7,566 bases of DNA from a bacterium (GTDB lineage Bacteria > Verrucomicrobiota > Verrucomicrobiia > Limisphaerales > UBA11358): assembly GCA_021781185.1 (NCBI GenBank), contig JAJXXI010000394.1, positions 1 to 7,566 on the forward strand. The letters are read 5' to 3'. Below are positions 1-6,525 of the stretch, piece by piece. The notes under the pieces were generated by a model that was given only the letters and a program-made list of their open reading frames with translations, made no database searches and was not told the origin of the DNA. Each line of letters opens with the position of its first letter. Within the stretch, counting starts at the first letter, position 1. A program made the translations under genes and the position numbers.

Positions 1-809
1 ACCAGTTGTTCGCCCGCGCCCTGGCGAATTTTCTCCGCCCCAATTGCACGCTGGACACCAACCTGACGCAACAAGCCCGCGCCCGTGAAATCAATCAGTT
101 GGTCGTCATCAATCACTACGAGCCCGGTGAAATGATCGTCCGGCGCGGACAGGTGATTGACGACAAAATCCAAGCGGCGCTGACCCGCTTGCATGAAACC
201 CAGACGCCAGGCCAACCCGCCAGCCCCGTGGTCGCCGTCCACAATCCGGTTCCGGTCGCAACGCCTCCACCCGACCGGCTGATGTTCGGCCAAACGCCCA
301 CCCCGCATGCAGAGTTGGGGCAACCTCAAAATCAAAAGGCGAAACCTCAAAATCGCGGCCACTGGCTGGCGGCGGGTATTGTCGCGATCTTCATCGCTGG
401 CTTGCTCGTCCTCGTGGGATTGCTGGCGCGGTGGAAAAAATTTGCGGGCTCGAACGGCTCGGCGGCTTTGCCGGCACGAACCCAGCAGGCAATGCCCGTG
501 GAATTGGCACCACAGATCGCCCAGGCGCTCAAGTCAGCCGTGGCGCAGGAACTGGCCGTCCAGCGCCAGGAACTGCTCATCACCCAGCGCAACGCGACGG
601 CGGATGTGATGCGCCTGATGCACCGGTTGAACGAATTGCACGCGCCGTTGCAGGAACGCATGGCCGCCTATGAACAGCGCATTCAGGAACTCGAAAAGGA
701 ATTAACCCTCCGCACCGAGGAAAACCGGGAACTGCTCAGGCTCAAAATTGACCTGCTGCGCCAGCAACTGGAAACCGAGCGCGGCAACCAGCGGGTGAAC
801 TTCAACTGA
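1..809 (+). CDS. Membrane protein: 7TMR-HDED-like domain, TM helix, coiled coil (5' partial)
   Basis: The frame is open from position 3 and has no convincing start, so the N-terminus lies left of the window. Residues below count from the TTG at 6. Residues 9-64 contain FLRPNCTLD, a Thr-rich turn, AREIN, then Y-x-PGEMIVRRGQVI. This is the hallmark end of the extracytoplasmic 7TMR-HDED module found in PgpH-type cyclic-di-AMP phosphodiesterases. A Pro-rich linker (about 67-117) follows, then one hydrophobic helix (119-141) closed by ARWKK, then a charged heptad-like helix (about 165-260) predicted to be a coiled coil. There are not seven TM helices and no HD phosphohydrolase motif, so it is not PgpH itself. 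I infer a periplasmic sensing or scaffolding part linked to a cytoplasmic coiled coil. The function is unknown. The stop codon lies inside the 3' end of the convergent TPR gene. Confidence 0.8.
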   Translation, partial: QLFARALANFLRPNCTLDTNLTQQARAREINQLVVINHYEPGEMIVRRGQVIDDKIQAALTRLHETQTPGQPASPVVAVHNPVPVATPPPDRLMFGQTPTPHAELGQPQNQKAKPQNRGHWLAAGIVAIFIAGLLVLVGLLARWKKFAGSNGSAALPARTQQAMPVELAPQIAQALKSAVAQELAVQRQELLITQRNATADVMRLMHRLNELHAPLQERMAAYEQRIQELEKELTLRTEENRELLRLKIDLLRQQLETERGNQRVNFN

Positions 810-1752
810 CGCCTCGCTTCGCCAGCGCCGTGGCTTTTTTTTCCTGCGCCTGTAACGCGGATTCGTAACAGTTCAACGCCTCGTCGTAACGGCGCAGCCG
901 GTTCAACAATCCGCCCTTGTGCAGATGCGCAAGCGCCAGGGTGCCATCCAGCGCAATGGCCCGATCGCAACAGGACAGCGCCTCGTCGGTGCGCCCCAGC
1001 TTTTCCAAAGCCACCGCTTTCTTGACCAGCGCATCCGCATTTTCCGGCTGGTTGGCCAGCATCTTTTCCAGATAATCCAGCGCCGGCTGCGGCTGGTTGG
1101 CATCAAAGAATTTCTGGGCTTCCGTCAGCGAGTCCGCCGGCTTGACTGTTGCCGCCGGTTTTACCGGGCTGATTTCCGGCAGCAAACGCTGGCTGTCTTC
1201 CAGTTCATGAATGCGCTTTTCCAACTGGCCCACCACATCCAGCAGCCGCGTGTTGGAGCTTTCCACCACCGCGCGGCCAGGCGCAGCCAGCTCATGAACA
1301 CCGCCGTTGACCTGGGCAATCGCCGGGTGCTGCGCCGTGGAAATCTGCGCGAGCTGCGTGAACGCGCGCCACTGGAAATAAACCATCAGCAGCATGATGC
1401 CCAGCCCCGCCAGCCCAAACACGCCAACCAGAAACAGCGTCAACTGCTGCGTTTTGCGCGCCGCCTCGGCATCGGCGGCGTGTTGCGTGGCCACGGATTT
1501 TTCGAGTGACTGCATCCGCTCCGCCAACAAGTCGGCGTTGGCCTTGGCCGCAAGCGAGGCATTGATCTGGCTTTGCTGAATGGCCATCTGGGTGGTGTGG
1601 ATTTGCTCCTGAAGACGCAGATAATTTTGAATCGTCTCGCCGCGCGTTGCCGCCCCGGTGACGTTCGTGTCTTCCGCCCATGTCAGATTTGCCGTGAGGA
1701 AAATGGCGGCGGCAACCAGCAGAAACCGCCGAAAATTGAAATTCAGGTTCAT
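802..1752 (-). CDS. Exported coiled-coil and TPR-repeat membrane protein
   Basis: The protein has 316 residues from ATG at 1752. I chose this start because it gives a clean signal peptide (residues 1-26, ending NLTWA before ED) and has GGAA 7 nt upstream. The frame also opens at a TTG at 1863, which would bury the signal. After the signal come a Gln/Ala-rich coiled coil (about 40-103), a hydrophobic segment (104-127), a second short coiled coil (about 165-190), a Pro-rich linker, and about three TPR units (about 206-306). The TPR units show the usual A-x-x-x-x-x-LGR-x-DEAL and RRYDEALNCYESAL patterns. TPR arrays bind protein partners, and no enzymatic domain is visible. It lies 150 bp downstream of the LolA-like gene on the same strand, so co-transcription is possible. 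A TTGACT at 1803-1808 could be a -35 box for its own promoter, but I see no good -10. Confidence 0.85.
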   Translation of the reverse strand: MNLNFNFRRFLLVAAAIFLTANLTWAEDTNVTGAATRGETIQNYLRLQEQIHTTQMAIQQSQINASLAAKANADLLAERMQSLEKSVATQHAADAEAARKTQQLTLFLVGVFGLAGLGIMLLMVYFQWRAFTQLAQISTAQHPAIAQVNGGVHELAAPGRAVVESSNTRLLDVVGQLEKRIHELEDSQRLLPEISPVKPAATVKPADSLTEAQKFFDANQPQPALDYLEKMLANQPENADALVKKAVALEKLGRTDEALSCCDRAIALDGTLALAHLHKGGLLNRLRRYDEALNCYESALQAQEKKATALAKRGVS

Positions 1753-1881
1753 AAACCGGTTCCAAATGAAAACCGAAAACAGCGTGGCATCTGGCCAAAC
1801 GAAGTCAAGCGTCCGGCCGAAGGAGTTATCCGCAAGAAGTTCCCGGAGCGGCTGTTGGGACAAAAGTTTCGCCCCGCCATG

Positions 1882-1896
1882 GGTTGAAGTTCAACC
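1882..1896. repeat. Short inverted repeat after the LolA-like gene
   Basis: GGTTGAA, one G, then TTCAACC form a nearly perfect palindrome 7 nt beyond the LolA-like stop codon, in the gap before the TPR gene. As RNA it could fold only into a 6-bp stem with a 3-nt loop and has no T-tract, so it is a poor terminator. It could be a protein-binding site or mean nothing. Confidence 0.3.
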
Positions 1897-1902
1897 GTCT
1901 CG

Positions 1903-2685
1903 TCAGTTTTTCGGCAGATCAAACTCCAGCCGCGTGCGGGAGCCGGTCTGGTCATTGTCGATTTCCATCTCCTGAAGTTCCCACTGGCCGTTCACTTTCT
2001 TGAACGACTTCGGCGCGAATTCTTTGAGCAATTTGCCCTGCGCGTCATAGGCTTCCGCCTGCAGGAGGCCGCCGGTCTCCTTGTCAATCCACGACAACAC
2101 GCGCGAATAGGCGTTGGTGGACGGAGCCGGATTGGTGCTTTCCAGCAGCGTGTAGCTCCGGCCGCGCTTCAAGCTGGTGGGATTCGGCAAAATCTTCTGC
2201 GCGGGCCAGTGAAGAAATTCCAAGCCGAGGTCGGCGATCCAGAAATCAGAATGGGCAAACGGAATCATGGTGGCGTCGCCGTTCAGATTTGTTTCAAAAT
2301 GTCCGGCCGGACCGGTCTCCGTCAAATGGTATGCATTGGGTTTGCCATCGGCATGGGTGACGGTCAGGGCAGATTCAAAATGTCCCTTGCCGTTATTGAG
2401 CGTGGCAAAATAGAGCGTTTGCCAGCCATCTCGCTTTACCGTCGTTTCCACGGTCACCGAAGGTTCAAACCGCTTGCCATCACCAGCGCGGATTTGCAGG
2501 ACGCCGGTGTTGGTGAAGTTCTCCCCGGGCTGCGAATTGCAAAGCTCCTGCGCCAGCTTGCGTCCTTGAAGTTCCGCGCTGGACAACTGAGGGGGCGTTG
2601 CCGCTGCGGCACCTGCGGCGACAAACAAAATCAAGGGAACCAAGAATGACAGGGCGGCCCGGCCGGTTTGGAATAAATTCTTCAT
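1903..2685 (-). CDS. Exported LolA-like (outer membrane lipoprotein-sorting type) protein
   Basis: The protein has 260 residues. Residues 1-29 are a signal peptide (basic start, a long Leu/Val/Ala core, then AAAAT), so it acts outside the cytoplasm. The body is mostly beta-type. It includes TGVLQIR (60-66), the paired strands W-Q-T-LYFATL (88-96), a SDFWIADLGLEF stretch (146-157) and a C-terminal EMEIDNDQ...TRLEFDL (239-257). These match the pattern of LolA-like proteins annotated as outer membrane lipoprotein-sorting. The family fold binds lipid or acyl chains; transport of lipoproteins by this member is only inferred. Its ATG overlaps the lon stop as ATGA, there is no strong Shine-Dalgarno sequence, and translation is probably coupled to lon. 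A longer reading frame upstream runs antisense-free through lon and is an artefact. Confidence 0.8.
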   Translation of the reverse strand: MKNLFQTGRAALSFLVPLILFVAAGAAAATPPQLSSAELQGRKLAQELCNSQPGENFTNTGVLQIRAGDGKRFEPSVTVETTVKRDGWQTLYFATLNNGKGHFESALTVTHADGKPNAYHLTETGPAGHFETNLNGDATMIPFAHSDFWIADLGLEFLHWPAQKILPNPTSLKRGRSYTLLESTNPAPSTNAYSRVLSWIDKETGGLLQAEAYDAQGKLLKEFAPKSFKKVNGQWELQEMEIDNDQTGSRTRLEFDLPKN

Positions 2686-5078
2686 TTTACCGCAAGCGCC
2701 AGATGCAACACCTCGGAGATCTGTTTCACGAAATGCACTTTTAATTTGGCGCGGACTTCCGCCGGCACATCCTCCCAGTCCGGCCGGTTGCCCTCCGGCA
2801 AAATCACCTGCTTCACGCCGAACCGCGAGGCCGCGATGACCTTTTCCTTGATGCCTCCAACGCGCATCACGCGACCGCGCAGGCTGATTTCGCCGGTCAT
2901 CGCGACGTCGGATCGCACGCGCCGCTTGCTCATCAGTGACGCCAGCGCCGCACAGATCGTCACCCCGGCGCTCGGGCCATCTTTCGGCGTCGCTCCGGCG
3001 GGGACATGGATGTGCAGGTCGTATTTGCCGTAATCGTCGAAGTCGAGGTCCAGTTTCTTGGCCTGGGAACGCAAATAGCTCACTGCGGTCTGCGCGCTTT
3101 CCTTCATCACTTCCCCCAGCGAACCGGTGAGAATCAAGCTGCCGCGACCGCGCATCCGCGTGGCTTCGATGAACAGCACGTCGCCCCCGACGGGCGTCCA
3201 CGCCAGACCGGTGGCGATGCCGATTTCGGCGATTTTCTCGGCGCTTTCAGAAATGAATTTCGCGTGGCCGAGATAACTTTCCAGCTCTTTCGCCTCCAGT
3301 TTCACGGTTTGCGCCGAGCCGTTGCGGGCGACGATTTTTCGCGCCGCCTTGCGGCTGATCGCGGCAATTTCGCGCTCAAGCTGGCGCACGCCGGCTTCGC
3401 GGGTGTAATCGCGAATAAGCTGGCGCAGGGCCGCGTCGGAGAACTTCACATCATTGCGCGTAAGCCCGTGTTCCTCCAACTGGCGCGGAACCAGATAGCG
3501 TTTGGCAATCTGCAGTTTTTCCGACTCGGTGTAACTGGGCAGCTCGATGACTTCCAGCCGGTCACGCAGTGCGGGATGAACCGGATCCAGCCAGTTGGCG
3601 GTGGCGATGAACAAAACGCGTGACAAATCAAACGGCAGATCAAGGTAATGATCGGTGAACGTATGGTTCTGCGCGGGATCCAGCACTTCCAGCAGGGCCG
3701 ACGCCGGATCGCCGCGAAAATCCGCCCCCACCTTGTCCAGTTCGTCCAGCAAAATCACCGGGTTCCGGCTTTCCACGCGCCGCAGCGTTTGAATGATGCG
3801 TCCGGGCATCGCACCAACGTAAGTGCGGCGATGGCCGCGAATTTCCGCCTCGTCCCGCATGCCCCCAAGGGAGATCCGGGCAAACTTGCGCCCGAGAGCT
3901 TCGGCAACACTCATGCCAAGCGATGTCTTGCCCACTCCGGGCGGGCCGACGAGGCAAAGAATCGGTCCTTTGATTTCTTTGCGCCGTTTAAGCACGGCGA
4001 GGAATTCGAGCAGCCGGTCCTTGACCTTGGCCAGGCCGAAGTGCTGTCGGTTCAGAACCTTTTCCGCCGCCGGCAAATCCAGCTTGTCCTCGGTTTCCTG
4101 CTGCCAGGGCAAGGCGAGAATCCAGTCGAGGTAATTCCGGGCAACGCCATATTCCGCCGCCGCAGGAGACGTTTGCTGCATGCGGTCAAGTTCCTGGTTC
4201 GCCGCCTTGCGCGCCTCCTCGGGCAGGCCGGCCTGCTCGATTTTTTCGCGGAGGCTTTTGATTTCATTCGCGTTGGGGTCAGTGTCTCCCAATTCACGCT
4301 GGATGACGCGCATCTGTTCGCGCAGAAAAAAATCACGCTGGGTCTTGGCGATGTTGGTGGCGACGTCGTTCTGGATTTTGGAACTCAACGTGAGGACTTC
4401 CTGTTCGCGATTGAGCAACGGCAGCAACTTCTGCAGGCGTTCACGAACCGAGACGGTCTCAAGCAGCTTCTGCTTGTCAATCAGCGGCAGGCCAAGGTTG
4501 GCGGCGATGAGATCCGCAAAATGGCCGGGATGCTCGGTATTCAGCGCGGCAATTTTCACCTGATCCGAGAGGATGGTGGAAATCTTGGCGATTTCTTCAA
4601 ACTGCTTGTGGGCATTCCGCAACATGGCCTGCAACTCGACCGAATCCTCGGTTTCATCGCGGAGCAGTTCGAAGTGGGCGCGCAAATAGGGTGCGGGCGG
4701 CAAATACTTGTCCAGCCGGATGCGCCAGAGTCCTTCCACCAGGACGCGAATGGTGCCGTCCGGAAATTTCACCATCTTGTTCAGGCGCGAGACACAGCCG
4801 ACCCCGTGCAAATCTTCCGGGCCCGGTTCCGCCACCTCAGGCCGGAGTTGGAGGACGGCGGCAAACAAACGGTCCCCGGCGACCAGATCATCTATCAGCT
4901 TGAGACTCGGCCCGGTTTCCACGAGCAACGGCACGACCGCGCCGGGAAAAATCACGATGTCCGACAAGCCAAGGATGGGGAGTGTTTCCGGCAATGAACG
5001 CGCCGAGACGCGACCCGTCGGCTCGCTTTTTTCGTTCGAGCCGGGAATGCTGACGAATTCTGTCTCCGATGGTTTCAT
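2682..5078 (-). CDS. lon: ATP-dependent protease La (Lon, LonA type)
   Basis: The protein is full length (798 residues, usual for LonA). It degrades misfolded and regulatory proteins in the cytoplasm as an ATP-driven hexamer. Residues about 31-222 form the N-terminal substrate-binding LON domain (LPILGLSDIVIFPGAVVPL). A helical linker (about 225-330) contains FFLREQMRVIQRELG. The AAA+ module has Walker A GPPGVGKT at 378-385, Walker B VILLDELDKV at 441-450, and an Arg-finger region HPALRDR at 501-507. The C-terminal protease domain carries the Ser-Lys dyad: Ser703 in PKDGPSAG and Lys746 in GGIKEK. Their 43-residue spacing equals that of E. coli Ser679/Lys722. AGG lies 9 nt before the ATG. It sits 54 bp after hsp20, and its stop overlaps the start of the LolA-like gene. 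I found no CIRCE element upstream. Confidence 0.98.
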   Translation of the reverse strand: MKPSETEFVSIPGSNEKSEPTGRVSARSLPETLPILGLSDIVIFPGAVVPLLVETGPSLKLIDDLVAGDRLFAAVLQLRPEVAEPGPEDLHGVGCVSRLNKMVKFPDGTIRVLVEGLWRIRLDKYLPPAPYLRAHFELLRDETEDSVELQAMLRNAHKQFEEIAKISTILSDQVKIAALNTEHPGHFADLIAANLGLPLIDKQKLLETVSVRERLQKLLPLLNREQEVLTLSSKIQNDVATNIAKTQRDFFLREQMRVIQRELGDTDPNANEIKSLREKIEQAGLPEEARKAANQELDRMQQTSPAAAEYGVARNYLDWILALPWQQETEDKLDLPAAEKVLNRQHFGLAKVKDRLLEFLAVLKRRKEIKGPILCLVGPPGVGKTSLGMSVAEALGRKFARISLGGMRDEAEIRGHRRTYVGAMPGRIIQTLRRVESRNPVILLDELDKVGADFRGDPASALLEVLDPAQNHTFTDHYLDLPFDLSRVLFIATANWLDPVHPALRDRLEVIELPSYTESEKLQIAKRYLVPRQLEEHGLTRNDVKFSDAALRQLIRDYTREAGVRQLEREIAAISRKAARKIVARNGSAQTVKLEAKELESYLGHAKFISESAEKIAEIGIATGLAWTPVGGDVLFIEATRMRGRGSLILTGSLGEVMKESAQTAVSYLRSQAKKLDLDFDDYGKYDLHIHVPAGATPKDGPSAGVTICAALASLMSKRRVRSDVAMTGEISLRGRVMRVGGIKEKVIAASRFGVKQVILPEGNRPDWEDVPAEVRAKLKVHFVKQISEVLHLALAVK

Positions 5079-5132
5079 CGTGGTTTGCCTGCAAGCTTAG
5101 ATGCCTTCACGCCCAAAAAGTTCAGGGCGAGA

Positions 5133-5546
5133 CTAAACTCCTTCACTGATGGGAACTTTGGTGGTTTTCTGCGGCACCTGCTGGGCCGCCGGCACATCAA
5201 TCCGCAAAAAGCCGTTCACATACACCGCCTTTGCCCGGCTCAAATCATATCCCACGGGAAGATCCATCGTGGTTTCAAAGGGTCCGTAACTGATCTCCAT
5301 CACCAAAAAACTGCAATGCGGAGGCCGACAGCAGTCGGGCCGGACGCCATTGATCCGAAGCCGCTGGCCTTCCACGGTGATTTCAAGACTGTCACTTTTC
5401 ATGCCCGCAAGTTCCACCTTGATGACGAGTCCGTTTTCCGCAACGTAAATGTCCGTGTTGGGCGTCCAGCGCCCCGTGGCCGCCTCGCCAGTGCTGTGGC
5501 TGCGGTTGGCAAAATGAATGGTGGAACTGACTTTGGTGACGGCCAT
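5133..5546 (-). CDS. Small heat-shock protein, Hsp20/alpha-crystallin family
   Basis: The protein has 137 residues. It is an ATP-independent holdase that keeps unfolding proteins soluble in the cytoplasm. The alpha-crystallin domain spans about residues 28-119: TDIYVAENGLVIKVELAGM (31-49), LEITVEGQRLRI (54-65), YGPFETTMDLP (87-97), and the signature A-x-x-x-NGFLRI (107-116). The C-terminal VPI (131-133) is a variant of the I-x-I oligomerisation motif. The loop where many relatives are charged instead holds C72, C73, H77 and C78 (DCCRPPHC), a possible metal or redox site. No clear Shine-Dalgarno sequence precedes the ATG. The gene lies between the Cys-rich membrane gene (42-bp gap) and lon (54-bp gap), as expected for a protein-quality-control operon. 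The gap to lon holds a weak CGCCC/GGGCG hairpin (5110-5129). Confidence 0.93.
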   Translation of the reverse strand: MAVTKVSSTIHFANRSHSTGEAATGRWTPNTDIYVAENGLVIKVELAGMKSDSLEITVEGQRLRINGVRPDCCRPPHCSFLVMEISYGPFETTMDLPVGYDLSRAKAVYVNGFLRIDVPAAQQVPQKTTKVPISEGV

Positions 5547-5588
5547 GCTTGAAAGTGTTATGCTGATCTTCTTCCAGAATAAACCGGC

Positions 5589-5747
5589 TCAGCGTTGCGC
5601 CTTTTGCTTCTGGTTCCCCGCTTCGTGGTCGTGGTCGCAACCGCAGTTACAATCGCGATTGTGTTTATGGGGACTTGAACTGCGCCAGACCACAATGGCG
5701 GTGACTCCCAGCACGATGACCAACGTAAGAACTTGCTGCCAATTCAT
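5589..5747 (-). CDS. Small Cys/His-rich single-pass membrane protein
   Basis: A 52-residue protein is read from ATG at 5747. The frame extends further upstream, but MNWQQVL is the natural beginning of the membrane helix. Residues 5-21 are hydrophobic (VLTLVIVLGVTAIVV). After it come a basic turn and a metal-binding-like tail: H27-x-H29, then C33-x-C35-x-C37 and D38-H39-D40-H41. The layout recalls FeoB-associated Cys-rich membrane proteins, but no feo gene is present here, so that is only a structural likeness. It probably binds a transition metal at the membrane surface. It is the first gene of the apparent minus-strand run that continues with hsp20 and lon, and it diverges from the thioesterase gene. 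No Shine-Dalgarno sequence is evident. Confidence 0.65.
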   Translation of the reverse strand: MNWQQVLTLVIVLGVTAIVVWRSSSPHKHNRDCNCGCDHDHEAGNQKQKAQR

Positions 5748-5781
5748 GCTGGCAACATAGCTGCAAACAGGAATCGCGCAA

Positions 5782-6255
5782 ATGGAATTTTCGGCGTGGA
5801 ACATTGCCGATTTCCGGCTAGACTGGCGCATGGCCGGAACGTTTTGCCACCACCATCGCGTCAGTTACGCCGAATGCACCATCGGCGACCATGTTTATCA
5901 TTCGCGCTACCTCGACCTGCTGGAGGCGGCACGCGGTGAATTTCTACGCTCGCTCGGCGTCACGGTTCAATCGTTACAGGAGGCAGATTTCATTTTCCCG
6001 GTCATCGAAGCACATTTGCGCTACATTTCCCCTGCCCGCTACGACGACTGGCTGACCATCGAAGTCCGCCCGACACGCGTTGAGCGGGTGCGCCTGAATT
6101 TCGGCCAGCGCGTCCTGAATCAGAACGGCAAGCTTTTGCTGGAGGCGGAAACCTTCCATTGCTGCACCAGCCGCGACGAAAAGCCCAAGCGTCTGCCTGC
6201 GGAATTGGTGGAAAAGCTGGCGGGCCTCATGGCCCCTCAAGCCACCACCATGTAA
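5782..6255 (+). CDS. Hotdog-fold acyl-CoA thioesterase, YbgC/4HBT family
   Basis: The protein has 157 residues. Members hydrolyse acyl-CoA thioesters in the cytoplasm. The hotdog core starts at RVSYAEC (26-32), continues with HVYHSRYLDLLEAARGEFLRSLG (37-59; the long central helix), then beta strands HLRYISPARYDDWLTIEV (78-95) and ERVRLNFGQRVL (101-112), ending with LLLEAETFHCC. In classic members Asp follows E/D-x (as in ETD or DCD). Here the triplet is E31-C32-T33, with an Asp three residues later (D36), so the usual catalytic Asp is displaced or missing. I chose ATG at 5782 because AGGA lies 9 nt upstream. ATG at 5830 would fit the family length better and leave more room for divergent promoters. 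The substrate is unknown. Confidence 0.88.
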   Translation: MEFSAWNIADFRLDWRMAGTFCHHHRVSYAECTIGDHVYHSRYLDLLEAARGEFLRSLGVTVQSLQEADFIFPVIEAHLRYISPARYDDWLTIEVRPTRVERVRLNFGQRVLNQNGKLLLEAETFHCCTSRDEKPKRLPAELVEKLAGLMAPQATTM

Positions 6256-6287
6256 ATTTGAGCCGGGCTGCTGAAATTGATTTACAT
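6250..6287. repeat. 8-bp inverted repeat spanning the thioesterase stop codon
   Basis: ATGTAAAT (6250-6257), which contains the TAA stop, is the exact inverse of ATTTACAT (6280-6287). The 22-nt spacer holds its own small AGCC-GG-GCT element. The stem is AT-rich with no T-tract, so it is a weak terminator at best. The right arm overlaps the -35 box of the tRNA promoter. Confidence 0.3.
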
Positions 6288-6308
6288 CGCAGGCCTTTAA
6301 AATATATT
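6281..6308 (+). promoter_or_regulatory. Sigma70-type promoter for the tRNA-Leu fragment
   Basis: TTTACA (6281-6286, 5 of 6 match to TTGACA), a 16-bp spacer, and TATATT (6303-6308, 5 of 6 match to TATAAT) form the best promoter match I saw in the window. It predicts a start near 6315, about 7 nt before the tRNA 5' end, a normal arrangement for a tRNA gene. Confidence 0.6.
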
Positions 6309-6321
6309 TGGCCATCACGGT

Positions 6322-6363
6322 GCCGATGTGGCGGAAATGGCAGACGCGCTACACTCAAAATGT
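6322..6363 (+). pseudogene. 5' half of tRNA-Leu(CAA), truncated in the anticodon stem
   Basis: The sequence follows tRNA-Leu position by position. Acceptor strand GCCGATG (6322-6328), then TG at positions 8-9. D-stem GCG/CGC (6331-6333, 6345-6347) with a loop holding A14, GG18-19 and A21. Then G26, anticodon stem CTACA (6349-6353), and loop CTCAAAA (6354-6360) with anticodon CAA at 6356-6358. Three bases TGT (6361-6363) pair with ACA, and then the match ends: the expected AG, variable arm, T-arm and CATCGGC acceptor strand are absent anywhere downstream. A functional tRNA cannot be made from this window alone. No internal errors are visible in the 42 nt, so the loss looks recent or the piece is conserved. 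Confidence 0.75.
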
Positions 6364-6490
6364 TCCCTTTCTTGGTTTTTCCTGCGGAAATGCTTGTCTC
6401 GCAATGGACTGCTCGAACCTAATTTCAGGAAGCGGGACTCCGTTGGACGGTTTTGACCCCTTTAAACACGACGCGCGTGCAATGGGAGCA

Positions 6491-6513
6491 CTAGAGCAAA
6501 ATCTAGTGGTGGC
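6491..6513 (+). other. Second tRNA-Leu-like anticodon-arm segment
   Basis: CTAGA (6491-6495), GCAAAA, TCTAG (6502-6506) and TGGTGGC (6507-6513) look like the anticodon stem and the start of the long variable arm common in bacterial tRNA-Leu. The loop is 6 nt rather than 7, and there is no D-arm or T-arm. It shares CAAAAT with the break region of the fragment at 6322-6363 but has a different stem (CTAGA against CTACA), so it is not simply that tRNA's missing half. It could be a chance match or part of an attachment site. Confidence 0.35.
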
Positions 6514-6525
6514 TGCTGGTTGGTC

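Noticed and set aside
1753..1863. TTG start at 1863 for the TPR protein
   Set aside because: It would add 37 residues before a clear signal peptide. The ATG at 1752 has GGAA at good spacing.
3648..4997. 449-residue plus-strand open frame
   Set aside because: It is antisense to lon, whose protein is fully conserved. It is a shadow of GC-rich codon use.
5748..5781. Minus-strand promoter TTGCGC-N16-TATGTT for the Cys-rich gene
   Set aside because: Only 3 of 6 bases match at -35 and 4 of 6 at -10, and it would sit almost on the start codon.
5079..5850. CIRCE or sigma32-type heat-shock control sites before hsp20 and lon
   Set aside because: No TTAGCACTC/GAGTGCTAA pair or CCCCAT-type -10 was found by eye.
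5880..5886. CATCGGC, the sequence needed for the missing acceptor strand, as a sign of a permuted tRNA
   Set aside because: It lies inside the thioesterase coding sequence with no T-arm beside it. A 7-base match in this GC-rich DNA is expected by chance.
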